DNA of 64,000 nt, taken from contig CP154956.1 of NCBI GenBank assembly GCA_039621445.1, positions 24,168,743 to 24,232,742 on the forward strand, read 5' to 3'. The notes beneath the pieces were generated by a model. That model searched no databases and was not told where the DNA came from. It saw nothing but the letters and a program-made list of their open reading frames with translations. This stretch comes from Euglena gracilis. Its lineage: Eukaryota; Euglenida; Euglenophyceae; Euglenales. Both the position numbers and the translations under genes were made by a program. Numbering within the stretch: position 1 is the stretch's first letter; every line of letters begins with the position of its first letter. Below, one piece after another: positions 21,530 through 33,434 of this stretch.

Positions 21530-21660
21530 ATTGGTGCGATGGTAGACGTCGATCAGGATGCCGCCGAGGTGGACGTACATCGTGTAGAGGTACAGCGTGT
21601 AGCAGTGCAGCGTCTGGGTGAGGAGGTACAGCACCACCACCGTGAAGTACGCGAACAGCT
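21530..21660 (-). CDS. Exon with membrane segment(s)
   Basis: Encodes LFAYFTVVVLYLLTQTLHCY followed by TLYLYTMYVHLGGILIDVYH and RTNDLAA. Two hydrophobic stretches rich in Tyr and Leu indicate one or two membrane helices. Unrecognised family. It probably belongs with the other membrane exons at 23.6, 24.7, 26.0 and 26.5 kb. Confidence 0.55.
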
Positions 21661-21899
21661 CCGGCGGGCGGGGCGGACAAAGAAAGGGGGGGGGGGGCGG
21701 GAGGAAAGACGGGGCGTTTCAAGGGTGAATGAATTCAGCGTACTCCCACCGGCCGTCACCTGGCCGTTAGCTAACAAATCAGCCAGTTCAATCAGCCAGT
21801 CAATAGGGGAGAACGCAACATGGACCCCTTGAAAAACGCGAGGCAAAAAAGCACACACACACACAAAAAAAAACGCAAGTTCAATTCTGTTCAATATTG

Positions 21900-22950
21900 G
21901 GGACCCAGATGAAGTCCCCCCCAAAAATAGTCCTAGCTAATATTCCCCTCAAGGAAAAATGAGTTTTCCTGAGAGCGAGAACTCGATTTTCTGTGATGTT
22001 CAGAATGAAAATGCAAGGGAAAACTTCGGCTTCGTGCCGGAAAAAAAAGGGCAAAAAAGGCCAAAATCCTGCCTCCGGCGGGGATTTCCAACCTTCAAAA
22101 AAAAACCTGCCCTGACACAAGCTGAAATGAGGCAGATTGGCCTGTTAATGCCGAAACGAATTGAACCACCAAGCAGCCAAAGTGACAACTTCCCTGAAGG
22201 TGACAACTTCACCAGGGTGTGCTCAGGGCTATCATGTCATCATGCGAGCATGTTGCAAAAAACCAAAGTTGTGGTGTACAAATCATGCCACAACAAGGAG
22301 ATTGGAGATTTGCAGGACGGCCCAATTGCAGCAAAAAAAACAACAACAAAACACTGCCCGTCTGTGACATAATAATTACTTTTTTTTTGCTTTTGCTTGA
22401 AAGGCGAGAGAATGATTTTATGGTTCAAAGAAAGACTTCGCTGAACGTGATCCTTCATCCTTTTATGTCAAACGGCTTGCATTCCGTAAACATGGCCAAA
22501 TAGAAACCCCCACCCTGCAGGTTTCGCTAAAAATCCAAATAGCAGTCCCCTCCCCCCAAGCACCTGCACACGTTCAAGCCCCCTGAATATTGCAAGCACA
22601 CAAGTTTGAATTCTTACATTTGGAGAGAGGGTTGGGACATGAATATTTCAAAATGGCTCTCTCAATGCACCCGGTGCAAAGGGCCGATGGTTTTTTTCGG
22701 TGTGCAAAAGGGGGCTAAAACAGAAACCCCCCCAAACTTGGGTTTCTGCAATGTCACTGATGTCGTGACAATGTCGCAATGCCATTAGAACCCCAGGAAG
22801 CTTCTGATTGGGAGTCGCATTTTTGCACTATTTCCGCGATTCCACTTGATTTCACGGAAAACTGAATTCACATGTGTTACATCATTGATTTGACGTGACA
22901 CGTTTTTTTTTTGAAAAATCCCGGGAGGACCCACGGCACAGGGTTCAGTT
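21900..22950. other. No gene recognised
   Basis: AT-rich sequence with short open frames and no GC-rich exon-like segment. It probably represents intron or intergenic DNA. Confidence 0.5.
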
Positions 22951-23084
22951 CAAAGCAACATAGGACCAACTGTGACAATGCCAAGTAGCTCTGGGTCACG
23001 CCCCAGCCGGGGTCCAAGACCCCGGCTCGGGTGTGAGTCCAGGGTTATAGGTAACGGCGGGGGGGGGGGAGGAGGCATGGGGGC

Positions 23085-23160
23085 CACCCCGCGGCGGGTA
23101 CGATTTGGCGCGGTAGAAGCGCAGCAGGCGGTAAATGTCCCCGGCAGGCATCCCTGGTGG
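23085..23160 (-). CDS. Short candidate exon
   Basis: The minus strand reads PPGMPAGDIYRLLRFYRAKS and YPP. Basic and aromatic, in the same orientation and composition as neighbouring exons. Short, so weak. Confidence 0.35.
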
Positions 23161-23594
23161 GGCCATGGGAAAGGGACCGCAACCCGTTGCAACCAACGTG
23201 TTCTGTCTGTCACCCTCTGCAGAGTTGACCGGTCGTCGGGCACAGGGGAGGGTGGGTGTTGAGACGTTTTTGCCAGGTTTTGAGGGTCAGCTTGATAGCC
23301 AGTTGGCTGCCCCCCCCCCCAATACCCCACCCCAGGGGGGTCCATACCATGGGAGCACCGATGGTGGTCCACTTCTGCGCGCAGCTGTCCTCCTGGTGGT
23401 AGTGGCTGCTATCTCTGTTCTCCGGCCGGGGGGAGGGGAGTTGTTGGATGTAGGGTTGTGCTCGGTCAAGCTGGGCTGAGCTGCCGCACAATTTCATTTC
23501 AGGGGATCTCGGGGGGGGGGGGCGCAGCCGGCTGGTGGGAGCACCTGGCTTGGGAAAAGGTGCCATCTGGACCCCCTCAGGGGGGGGGGGGGAA

Positions 23595-23775
23595 TCCCCT
23601 CCAGCTGAAGAAAACCCTGGGTGTGGTGCAGGTCAAGATCACACGAGAACAACAGGGCAGCCTGCTTGCTATCTTCCAGCCCCTGAATCTCGTCCGAAAT
23701 GATCGTGGTAAAGAGCAGGATGTACGTTGCCAGGTGGTAGAGGTACAGAACCTTGGACAGGAATTGGGGATGAGG
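23595..23775 (-). CDS. Exon with a membrane helix
   Basis: Encodes KVLYLYHLATYILLFTTIIS and DEIQGLEDSKQAA: one clear hydrophobic helix followed by an acidic loop. Part of the presumed multi-pass membrane protein gene. Function unknown. Confidence 0.5.
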
Positions 23776-23917
23776 GCCGGGGCCCTCTCAAAGACCAAAG
23801 CTGAGGCCTCTTTTGTGGACAAATCTTGACAGCTGAATCAAAATTCTTTCCTGTGTGATGAAATTTTCTTCGAGGGCTCCTGCTGAGCTGAGCTGAACCA
23901 AATTCGCTTCACTTGGC

Positions 23918-24368
23918 CAGGGGTTTTCTTAAGGACCCCCCGGGGGGGGGGTCCAGCCTCCGGCAAAAAGGCTGCTGGTGGAAATGAGCTGCTGGCTCCC
24001 GGGGGGGATAAGGGGGGGAGGGGGGGGGGCCGGGGCTGGAGGGGGCTGGGCTGGGCTGGGTCGATGAAAAACAAAATTTTCTAAACCATTTTTGCCTTCT
24101 TGACATTTGATTGATGGAGCTAGATCAAGGGTGGGGGGATGTGATGGAGGAAGCTGTGATGAGGGGGGGGGAAATGCAGGGGTAGGCGAGCTGAGCAACC
24201 CAGTTGGTTGGCCGGCCTGCGGCCGGGCTGGACCCAACCTTATTTCACTCGACCCCCGGGGGGGGGGGGCTCCCAGCCCGAATATGGGCTGCTGGCTGGA
24301 TTTGAGCTGCTGGCTGGCTGGACCCCCCGGGGGGGGATGGGGTACCCTCCGGCTTAAGAAAACCCCTG
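23918..24368. mobile_element. hAT-like non-autonomous element, 451 bp, perfect 16-bp ends
   Basis: Begins CAGGGGTTTTCTTAAG and ends CTTAAGAAAACCCCTG, a perfect 16-bp terminal inverted repeat. Flanking 8-mers CACTTGGC (23910-23917) and CACTCGAC (24369-24376) agree at six of eight. Internal blocks GGGGGGTCCAGCC and GCTGCTGGCTGG are shared with family F repeats. No transposase frame. Confidence 0.85.
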
Positions 24369-24689
24369 CACTCGACCCCAGGAGGTGGGTCCGCAGGCCA
24401 GTTGAGGTGCACGCTGAAAAAAATAGTGCTGGCAGGAACTCCCCGTTTCCTCCGGGAAGGGTGCTTGTGAAGTCCCACCTGGAAGGGAAGCACGCTGCAG
24501 CCCTGACAACTTGCCCCGCCCAGCCAGCAGTTGGGGAAACGCTGCATGCGATGGCCCGTTTTGTTGGCCCAGTGAGAAGGGCCAGTATGGGCATGGGGTA
24601 CGGGATAGTTTGGTGGGGGGGGGTTGACCTCCAAAAGGATGGGTTTCTATGATGCCCATTCAGCCTGAGAATGGGCACCGCCCCCAGTG

Positions 24690-24800
24690 AGTGCAGGGGG
24701 CGGGGCCTGGCCGGGCGGCGGAGGGCATCGGGGCAGGCCACCTGCGCCCGGGAGAAGAGCCAGCCGCCCCCGATGAGGCAGAGGGCCACCGGCGGCTGGA
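24690..24800 (-). CDS. Exon with a short hydrophobic segment
   Basis: Encodes ALCLIGGGWLFSRAQVACPD then ALRRPARPRPL: a hydrophobic run followed by an Arg-rich stretch, as at the cytoplasmic edge of a membrane helix. Boundaries approximate. Confidence 0.4.
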
Positions 24801-25089
24801 AGGTTTTCTACATTACACTTGTAACTCACTCCCGGGGGTCGCTTCTCTCAAAAGCAGTCAAACGGTTGTTGGGGGAAAAAACAGCCAGTCGCCAAACTCT
24901 CATGCAGGGGGGGGGCATACATATGAGAAAAGTGGGGGGAAAATCGGCACCAGCCGTATCCACCCTCCCCCCTGGGGGGGGGGAGGGTCGGCCAAGAGTG
25001 ACTAATTGATTGCATGGCCCCCATCTGCCCACCCTCTGGGGGAGGGTGGGGACTTTCCGACTTATATATGTCACTTATACATGTGCGAC

Positions 25090-25198
<109 letters not shown>

Positions 25199-25539
25199 TC
25201 GCACATCGTGGGGCGAGGACAGCGGCCAGCGCCTCTCTGGGGTCCAGCATGCAAGTTTCGTAGCGTCCACACGGGTGGAGTCAATTTCCATCGCGACAAA
25301 TCCAGTCAGCCACTGGCAGAAAACCAAGCAAAGGAGCTCAAGGTGTTGTTTTTTCTGGTGTGTGGTGGTGCCCAGCTGCGGGAAAGAGGTTCCACCCAAA
25401 GCCAACCCAGACCTTTGGCACTGCCAGGAATGAGTAGGGCCCCGGGTCTCGGAAGCTACCCAATTGGGAGGGGAAAAGGCCATTGTTTAGGACCCGGGGG
25501 GGGGGGGGCGGGTCCACTGGCCAGTCATTTTGCTAGACA

Positions 25540-25915
25540 CTGGAATGCCAGACTCCCCCTTGGGGGGGGGGTCTGGGTCCCTCCCCCGACTGGAGAAAAT
25601 TTCCTCTGGCTCTGTGCCGAGGTGGAAATGAGGTTTTTAATGGAGCTTTTTGGCTGATTTTGTTCTTAAAAAAATCCCAAAATTGTCCAAAAATGGGCAT
25701 TTTTGGCCATTTGGGGGGGGTCAAAAGAATTTTCGGCGCTTCCGGCCGGTCACTGGAAAAAACTTTTTATTAGCAAGCAGGGAACAGAATCCACCTGGGG
25801 GGTCCACTAGGATTTACACTAGCCAAATCTGAACTCCAGATTTGCAGTCCAGCTCCCTTCTGGGCGGGGGGGGGGGGGGGGGCTGCAAACCCTTAAGCAA
25901 AGGCCTGCTTGCCAG
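25540..25915. repeat. Interspersed repeat, family A copy
   Basis: Shares the ordered core of 2380-2660 (AGGTGGAAATGAGG, GGCTGATTTTGTTC, CATTTTTGGCCATTT, CGGCGCTTCCGGCCGGTCA, CTGGAAAAA, CACTAGCCAAATCTG). It ends at CTTAAGCAAAGGCCTG (about 25912), an end type shared with 40211-40879 and about 33143. Confidence 0.75.
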
Positions 25916-26010
25916 TCACCCCACCCCCAACAGGCATTGTTGAAAGGCCCAAGCTGGCAAACCCCCCAGGCCAGGTGCAGCCCGCAGTGGGCGATGACCA
26001 CCACCGTCAC

Positions 26011-26160
26011 CTCGTCGAACGCCCACATGTAGAGCGGCGTGTACTGCGAGAGGAGCCCCGTGAACTTCACCACGACGCGTGTGATGGGCACCCCAATGAT
26101 GTTTAGCCCGATGTAGAGGCCGAAGTCTCGGATCCACATTTGGGGGCAGGGGTTGCCTTC
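26011..26160 (-). CDS. Exon with membrane segments
   Basis: Encodes MWIRDFGLYIGLNIIGVPIT then RVVVKFTGLLSQYTPLYMWA and FDE, ending at a likely GAG|GTGACG donor. At least one hydrophobic helix. Not recognised. One of the better-bounded exons of the presumed membrane-protein gene. Confidence 0.55.
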
Positions 26161-26439
26161 TTGGTAGCACTCCAACAGTACGCTCCCCTCCTGACTCCTC
26201 CCAAGCCCTCGCATCAGGAAAAGATGGGTATCAGAGAATGGTTTGTGCCACCATCAAATCAGCCACCACTGCCACCAATCCTGCGAACCCTTTGGCAACA
26301 CTACGGATTAAAATGCAAACCTTCTCGCCACAAATGTCTTCTCGTCACAAACACGAATTGGAATGAGCCCTGCAGGCTGGAGGTCCTGGGGGTGGCAGGG
26401 GACGGGTGTGTGCCAAGGGGGGCTTCCGCACTGTGACAG

Positions 26440-26545
26440 CCGGACCCCTGGGCGGACCCAGGCCACGAAGAAGAACGCCACGACGCACGCGGCGAACGTC
26501 CAGGACAGCGGGTGGCGGACCGACAGCTCGTCCACCATCGCCCTC
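26440..26545 (-). CDS. Exon with a membrane helix
   Basis: Encodes MVDELSVRHPLSWTFAACVV then AFFFVAWVRPGV: a hydrophobic helix closed by an Arg-Pro turn. Same orientation and GC-rich composition as its neighbours. Confidence 0.5.
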
Positions 26546-26599
26546 TGGCAGCCGCCCGGAGAGGCCCCCGCCGGACACGACTCACTGCAAGCGGCACGG

Positions 26600-26825
26600 C
26601 GACACAGCGGGCCGGCAGACGCACCGCAGGAGTTCGATCATGCCCACGGCAAACTTCTCTTTACGGAAGGTCGCACCCCCCAGGGGGTCATGGGCAGTCC
26701 GCTTCGCTGGGTCGGCCGAATGAGGGGGGGCTGGGCGCCACACAAACTGGCTCTGCACCCAGAACTTGCCCGCCTCGTCCCCGAACGTGCCGTCCCGCCC
26801 GAAGGAGTAGCGGTACCGCCGCCAG
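26600..26825 (-). CDS. Two candidate exons of unrecognised gene
   Basis: 26745-26825 encodes RYRYSFGRDGTFGDEAGKFW and VQSQFVWRP; 26600-26665 encodes KEKFAVGMIELLRCVCRP. Aromatic- and Gly-rich, resembling an extracytoplasmic or soluble domain next to the membrane exons. Exact borders not fixed. Confidence 0.4.
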
Positions 26826-27167
26826 GGCGCCGCTTACACCCACCCACCCCGAAGGGGTCCAGCTCAGCCGGCGCCTCTGGCTGGGCTGGGTCGACCGGGA
26901 CAGAGCTGCTGGCTGGCCGGCTGGCCCCTCAAGCGGCGCCCTGATGGCCGCCACTTGTCCGACCGGTCGGTGACCCGGTGGGCTTCCTGCTGCCGCCGCT
27001 CATTGGGGGAAGGCACACGCCTGAAGCTGGGTTTCCCACTCCCCCCGGTGTGCATGCCCCGCCGCACAGACACATGCGGTGGATGGCCCGCCATCGTTGA
27101 CGAAACAAACCACCCCGTGCTGGACCCACTCCGGCCCCTCTCCGCGTGAATGCCACCATCACCCAGC

Positions 27168-27260
27168 CATGACCAACATGGGCCTCGCCGAACGCCCGCA
27201 CCTCCGCCAGCAGCTCCTGCGTCTCCGCGTCGCCCGCGTCCCCGAAGTGCTGCCGCCCCT
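27168..27260 (-). CDS. Exon of unrecognised gene
   Basis: Follows an AACTCAG acceptor. Encodes GRQHFGDAGDAETQELLAEV and RAFGEAHVGHGW, an amphipathic acidic helix. Confidence 0.45.
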
Positions 27261-27619
27261 GAGTTGGAGTGTGAGGCACACCTCTGCCCCCCCAACACAC
27301 GGTGGTTCAGAGTGCAGGGGTGGAGCTGGGGGGGGGGGGCACGCCACAACTGGAATGCGGGTTTTCGGGGTGTTTTTGAACGCCGTCAGAAAAACCGAAA
27401 AACATGGAGGGGGGGGTGGTATCATTCGCCATCATTCCAGTCTAGTAAAGCAACTGATTGCTGCGCCGTTTTGCCCATTCAGCAAAGGGCAGCTGACAGG
27501 GGATACAAGCATGGGTGGAAAAGGGGGATGACAGTTGGGTTTGATGGGGTGTACGAAATGTGTCTCCGGTGAGCACCCCCACTTGATCATCTTTTCCTTA
27601 GGAAGCAATAGGGCGGCCA

Positions 27620-27760
27620 TGCCGCAAAGGGAGGGAACACACGGGGTCTTGCCGCCGCCCATCCAGCCGCCGGCGGACTTCGGCAGGCATCCACATGCCA
27701 TGCGACCGAGGCTTCAGCGGCGAGGCGGCAGCCTCCGACGCCAGGTCCTCCGATGCATCC
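27620..27760 (-). CDS. Candidate exon
   Basis: Encodes EDLASEAAASPLKPRSHGMW then MPAEVRRRLDGRRQD, acidic then basic. Supported by composition and orientation only. Confidence 0.35.
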
Positions 27761-27944
27761 CGGGAACGGCATGGGACGGGGGGGCTTCCCAATCCTGAAA
27801 CCTTGGCAACCACAAATGGGCTGGTGGATGGCCATGCAGGGGTCGACCGCCGAACTTCGGCTGCCAGAGTGCTGCATCCCATTGCATGAAAGTACCCTGG
27901 GGTGTGGCGGTGGTGGGCACTGTGGGGGTGGGGGGGGCCATCCA

Positions 27945-28090
27945 GGCCATGCCACACCGTCGCTGTCGTCCTCCACCTCCACGTCGAACGTGCTGCTCTC
28001 CGTCCCCAGGTCGCTGTCGGAGTGCAGCAGGTTGTCATCCGGCCGCTCGATCAGCGGGTGCTGGGCCGCCCGCCGCGCCCCATGGGCGGT
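27945..28090 (-). CDS. Candidate acidic exon
   Basis: Encodes AQHPLIERPDDNLLHSDSDL and GTESSTFDVEVEDDSDGVA. Acidic Ser/Asp-rich linker, plausible phosphorylation region. Unrecognised. Confidence 0.4.
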
Positions 28091-28616
28091 CCTGGATGCG
28101 CCAGGCGGAGCAGTGGTGTGAGTGACGGGGAAACCCCGACTTGCGTGAATGTGTGCGGCTGCCTGCGTGTGTGTGTGCGTGCGTGTGGGCGTGTGGGTGT
28201 TGGCAAGACCGATGCCGGGGAGTTGAAATGTCCGCGCGCGCACACAGCCCCACTGCCACTCACACTCTCACATGCAGATACACACTGCCCGCGGCATCCA
28301 CCTCCAACGACAAACGAACCAATTCCACGCAGCCTGGCGGGCGGGCAACGCCGGCAGCCCCGCGGAGCTCCGCCGACGGAAGTCCTGGTCCAGCATCGCC
28401 TGCCGTGCCACGACCCAGTTGTTGTGGCCCGGCCCCTCCCCCCTCCCACTGGGGGTCCCTCAATGGAGGGGGGTGCACGTTCCGCATCCGGGTGGGGAAT
28501 TCGGGGGCCAAATGCAGCAGAAAGCCACCCACACGAATGAGGTGGGCGCCGCCTGTGAGAGAGACACACACGCGCATGCACGCACACGACCGGGTTAAAA
28601 AAATGGTCACGGGCTT

Positions 28617-28668
28617 CAGGATGGGCCGGCGTGGGGTCGTCCAGCTCCCAGTACGCTCCCTCCGACTC
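28617..28668 (-). CDS. Short candidate exon
   Basis: Follows CTCCAG. Encodes ESEGAYWELDDPTPAHPE. Short; composition matches the neighbours. Confidence 0.35.
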
Positions 28669-29047
28669 CTGGAGGCCGAGCAAGGTCCGGGGCAGCCACG
28701 GCTGCTTTGGAACTGAGGGCAAAACCCCCCTCCCCGGCGACATACAAGCAGCTGCCTGGGCCGGGAGGACTCTTGCCCGGCGACGAACTCTTCCACACCC
28801 TGGTGTGCCGGCAGCACCGGCCCCGTCACTGTCATGACCCGGCACTGGGAGAATCTTTAGCTGGGGGGAAACAATGGACCCCAAGTCTGTCGAGACAAGA
28901 GGGGCAGCCAACAACTCAAGCCTCCAACACCCAATGGGCCTCGGCATCGTCGAAATTTGTTTCTGAAAAATAAATAAAAGTCTCAGAAGAGGTTTGCCAG
29001 AAAGGGCATGATTGCTGACGGCCTGAATCCAGGAGAGGAGGGAAGCT

Positions 29048-29132
29048 TCATTGCCACGGGGACCACACGCTGAGCGTCCGCGGCAGGGGGACGATGTCGA
29101 AGTACAGGTTGCCCCCCCAGTGCTCCAGCTCC
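29048..29132 (-). CDS. Exon of unrecognised gene
   Basis: Acceptor CCTGGCAG. Encodes ELEHWGGNLYFDIVPLPRTL and SVWSPWQ then TGA, or it stops earlier at an AGC|GTGTGG donor. Joins 29173-29330 in phase, so these two exons belong together. The beta-rich pattern (NLYFDIVPL) suggests a C2-like or other beta-sandwich fold, but this is a guess. Confidence 0.5.
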
Positions 29133-29172
29133 CTGCCAGGCGGCAGCCGCCCCCACCACCGCCCCGACCCAC

Positions 29173-29330
29173 CCCCGGGCCGCCGCCTGGCCCGCCGCCA
29201 GCTCCCGCTGGTACTGCCGGAAGTGGCGGATGGCGGGGGCCACCTCCCCGCGCAGCAGCGGCAGCTTGAACTTGCCGCGCGCCACCTGGAAGCGGTTGTT
29301 GGCCACCGGGAAGCAGCCGCCGGCCGGGGG
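29173..29330 (-). CDS. Exon of unrecognised gene
   Basis: Encodes CFPVANNRFQVARGKFKLPL then LRGEVAPAIRHFRQYQRELA. Donor CGGGG|GTGGGTC leaves two spare bases that fit the next exon. The basic, well-structured sequence looks genuinely coding. No family recognised. Confidence 0.55.
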
Positions 29331-29399
29331 GGTCATGCCAACCCCCCCTCTCCCGGCGAGGAGCCTGCCACCTGACAGGTTCCCCAATGTCCTGGGCGG

Positions 29400-31160
29400 A
29401 TCCCTGATGATTCTCTTCGGCGTGACAATTTCCTTCGAGGTTTAGGGAGGTAAACCCACCTCAAAAAAAATAAACCCCAAAAATGAGACCCCGGGTCGAT
29501 TTTTTGGGTCCATTGCTGAAAATCCCAGAGGCCCAAAAAAGGGCTATTTTTGGCAATGAGCAAAATTGTCTAAGTTGTTCTAAATTCTCTCAAAAAAAGA
29601 CAATTTTAATACATGCAAAATAGGTCATGTCAAAAAAAATGTCAAAAAAATACCCATTTTGGGACATTTTCACAGTTCTGGGTGCCTATTTCTTTAGATT
29701 TTCGCAAAAATCCCAAGGGGGGTCATATTTTGGGGGTAGTTTTTGATTTTTTTCTGAAAATCGGCAGGGGGTCTTGTTTGGGGGGTCTATATTTGGGGGT
29801 CTTGTTTGGGTCTTATTTTACCCCCGTCCCCCCCCCCAAGCCCAATGAACATTTAAGTGACAATCTAGATAATCTGGACGGGGGACGCTCTGGTGACAAA
29901 CTGGCACATACGTGTGGAGCAGGGTTTACATATGGACATGGTTCCACCAATCCTCAAGCGTGGGGCAAGCCATCACGTTCGTGAAGGAAACAATGGCGCT
30001 ATGCGTGTGGCGCCCGCCAAGTTTGACCAATCCCAGGGTGGAAGGGGTTCCGTGCCCTGGGGTGCAATGCAGGGTCGTGCCCTGAGGGGTCGTGCCTCCC
30101 TGGCCATGGGCCGAGACTGGTCAAAAGTGGCCTTTCTTTTGGCTTTGCAAGGGTTCCGGCACAATGTGCTTTGGCCACGTGGAAAGCGCCTTTGGCCATG
30201 GCCCGTGGAGTGCCTGCCCACCCCCCTTGTGGGGTGCCATGCCTGACAATTCCGACCGACGGAATGGGCGTAGCGTTGAATGCCTGAACTGGGACGGGGA
30301 TTTTTGCACGGAAACCAGCGACCGCCGGGCCCCCCCCGGGCCCCACGCCACGGTGCCCCGGGCCACGCCACTCTCCACCCCCCGGCCCCGGGCCACATCC
30401 AGCAGGTTGGGGTGGGGTGGGGGGCGTCCGCCGGGAGCGACTGTGGGGAAACCACAAGGTCGGCCGGCGTCTCACCGCGGAGATCCGGGCTCCGTTGGTG
30501 CCCTGCCACTGTGTCAACAAATCGGGTCACCCGGAACCGCACAGTACCGCTTTGTTGTCATGCTTGTTTTCATACTGCTCTTGTCCAAACCCCATGCCAA
30601 AGGGACTAAAATCAAGCACGTCGGTCGCAACTCCAAGTTGGGCTTGTATTAGGAACGGACACAGGGTTTTGCTAAGGTTGCTCTGGGGGGTCCTCCATTT
30701 GGGACCTTTTATTATAATCCGGGGGGGCCTCATGGGGGATAACAGGGACAGGGGCTTTCATTTGGGAGAGGCACTTGTGTCCCCAGAATCAGTCCCCCCC
30801 CCCAAAGGCTGCAGTTGTTGAACGCTTCTTTCTGTTGGGGGGCGTCGTTCACCACCTTGTGGAAAAAAGGCACAGCACAGGAGATGGGGCCTTCATTGAG
30901 CCCCCAGCGATACCATGCTGCTGACCACTTTCCACTATTAGAAAATAAAAGTCAAAAAACTTTTAGAAAACCAGCCAGTCACGGAGGGAGTAGAACACGC
31001 ACTACGCACTGAGGTATGCCACACCTGTCGTCTGTCCGCACCAAGTTACCGAGCAGAATTGTGAGAAATTCAGTACCCCCAGTGGCGCCCGCCCGCCACC
31101 GTCGCACATCTGCCAGGAGGCAGCCCCCACCCCACCAGCCCGACGGCGGCGCTGCGGCGG
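29400..31160. other. No gene recognised
   Basis: Mixed AT-rich and C/G-block sequence. Frames at 30000-30500 are open in several phases on both strands, as expected of GC-rich noncoding DNA, and none has splice support. Confidence 0.4.
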
Positions 31161-31167
31161 GACGCAC

Positions 31168-31292
31168 GGCAGGTTGAGTGCCGCGGCGTACTGCAGCGGC
31201 ACGCGGACCACCTCCAGCACCAGCGCCATGTACGGCTGGATGGTGGTCTGCGGGGGGAAGAGGCCCTGGCACGCGGTGTTGAAGACCAGCTC
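31168..31292 (-). CDS. Exon with canonical borders, unrecognised
   Basis: Acceptor CGGTCCCAG, donor CTGCC|GTGCGT. Encodes ELVFNTACQGLFPPQTTIQP then YMALVLEVVRVPLQYAAALN and LP. Hydrophobic but not clearly transmembrane. Good codon composition. Confidence 0.55.
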
Positions 31293-31754
31293 CTGGGACC
31301 GGTACGTCGTGGCAGGGCGGACGGGGGTGGCCGCAGACCGCATGGGGGAGCCATTTGATGCCATTCCATGCCATTTGATGCCTACGATACACCATCAGGC
31401 ATGCAGCGCTATGGAGAACTGTACAAAAGAAAATGAATCATATGCTGTGATCCACACCCAAAGGCACCTCCCCAAATTGACTCGGAGGCGTAAAAAAACA
31501 ACAAAAATGGATTGTCTCATTCCTTGGCACCTCCCTTCGTTGCACACAAGCGGCGGTGTCTGAAATTGTTTAGGGCGCTAATCTGTGCAAGCGCTGGACA
31601 GAAATGGTTTGAAAAGACAGTTGGAATGATGATGCGCACCAAGCAGCAATTCCAGCAGTGTTCAAAATTGCACGTAAAAAAAAAAGATTTGGTCGCTTGT
31701 CTTGTGGGAGACCCAGTTTTGCCGAATTACAATTTATTTGTAATTACACCTATA

Positions 31755-31756
31755 GT

Positions 31757-31787
<31 letters not shown>

Positions 31788-31795
31788 GGAGTTAT
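31755..31795. repeat. AT microsatellite
   Basis: TATATA and ACATAT dinucleotides. Confidence 0.9.
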
Positions 31796-31869
31796 TTATT
31801 TTATTTTATCATAATTATAAGTTGTTTCAGCTGTCAGGACACCGACATTTTCTCTTCCAACTCGGCAGC

Positions 31870-32150
31870 CCGCCAGGCTCTTCTTCAGCGAGGGACAAAC
31901 GCCCACCGGCACTCCTTGGGGGGGCTGCCGGCTGCCAGCCCGACCCATACGCGGCCCCGGCCCCAGCCCCCCCTGGCCGCGTCGTGCCACCGCGGCTGCG
32001 TCGCGCACACCCAGCCGCGGCAGATCTCGCACGCCTCCCGCAGCGGCCGGTGGCCACACCGCACCCCTCGCCCCGCCCCCAGCCCCCGGCGAGGGGCTGC
32101 GCTGGCCACTCGGGGTTGCCCTTCAGCGGGTCGTGCAGCGGGCAGGCCGG
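31870..32150 (-). CDS. Candidate Cys-containing exon(s)
   Basis: One frame reads VRCGHRPLREACEICRGWVC then ATQPRWHD, with paired Cys and His spaced like a zinc site. An adjacent frame reads DAPACPLHDPLKGNPEWPAQ. Which frames are joined, and where, is unresolved. Confidence 0.35.
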
Positions 32151-32364
32151 CGCGTCGGGGGAGTCGAGGTCGGGGGTGGGTGGCCACCGCTTCGGTGGAC
32201 TTCCAGCGGCGTTGCTGAGCGACTCTCGGGGGGGGGGGGCAGCTCTGAGTCTGGCAAATTTGGGTTGGCAGGAAAAAGGCTGCTGGCTTACCCGGCTGGA
32301 CCCCCCCCCCGGGGTGGGTGTCCTGCGGCTTAAGCGACACTGTGGCTTCGAGGCGGGGGCAGGC

Positions 32365-32520
32365 AGCGGTGGAAGTACAGAGAGGTGGGGGGCGAAAGCC
32401 AAGGGAGGCGGCCCCCAGCCGGCGTCACACCAGCGGAGGGTCTCGCCGCCCAGCTTGTTCCACTTGGAGATGAGGAGGATGTACACGTTGGGGGCCGCCC
32501 GGCCTCCGTGCCTCAGGAAC
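32365..32520 (-). CDS. Exon of unrecognised gene
   Basis: Encodes GRAAPNVYILLISKWNKLGG then ETLRWCDAGWGPPPLAF. The beta-strand-like NVYILLISKW followed by a Gly turn looks like a folded domain. Unrecognised. Confidence 0.45.
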
Positions 32521-32599
32521 ATAAACCAATTTTTTCCAGCCCCTGGGGGAGAAAAAAAAACTGCAAAAAAAAACCTGAAAACCCTGCATGCACGGTGCA

Positions 32600-33145
32600 T
32601 ATAGTTTCCCCTCCCTGCTAGACCCCCTCCCCCCCCCCGGGGGGTCCAGGGGTTCCCCATCTGGGGGAAAAAAATCTCCGGCGCTGCGCACCAAGGTGGA
32701 AATGAGGTTTAATGTGCTTTTTGGCTGATTTTGTTCCAAAAAAAAAACCCAAAAATGGACAAAGATGGACATTTTGGCCAATTTGAGGGGTCAAAAAAAA
32801 TTACTTCGTGCCAGTCACTGGAAAACTTTTCCCACTGGGTAGCTCTGCTGGCGGACTGGCAGAATTTGGACCCCTTGGATGCACTTTGGCTTTGGTTTGG
32901 TTTAAGGCCTGGCGCTGCATGCCTATTCTGGCCCTTTCTTCGGAGCAACTCCCAATAATTGTCCAACCCTGGGACTTCAAACTTCCGCTTTTTGTGTTTT
33001 TCTTGCCCTTCCCCTCCTCCCCCTTAGGTTTTTGGCTCCCCTTTCTTGCTGTTGCTGCTGCTCGATTTTGTCGATACTCGATTTCGGGACTGCAGTCCAA
33101 CCCCCCCCCCAGGGGGTACTGCAAACCCATAAGCGAAGGCCTGCT
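32600..33145. repeat. Interspersed repeat, family A copy
   Basis: Core blocks as at 2380-2660 (CCAAGGTGGAAATGAGG, GGCTGATTTTGTTCC, GGACATTTTGGCC, TTCGTGCCAGTCACTGG). The right end GGGTACTGCAAACCCATAAGC...GGCCTG (to about 33143) matches the end of 40211-40879. The left end was not found. Confidence 0.7.
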
Positions 33146-33434
33146 GCCCATCCCTCGGGGGGTTCGCCGCTCTGTAATCCAAGCGGAATTGACCACAAAC
33201 GTGGAAAATATGGCCAAAAACCCTGGGTCAGGAACATTTGACATAAAGGGTGGATGAAAATTGACTACTTTTCTGTTGTTGTTGTTTTTTTTTGCACAAT
33301 TGTGCTTTTGCATACAAAAACTTTGGAAAACTTGCTTCTTAATTTTGCATTTCCCATGGTTTTCTTTTGCATTGCTTTTTGCGTTGCTTCTTTTCAGGTG
33401 CGCCAAAGTGGGAAGGCCGGAAAGGGTCTGTCCA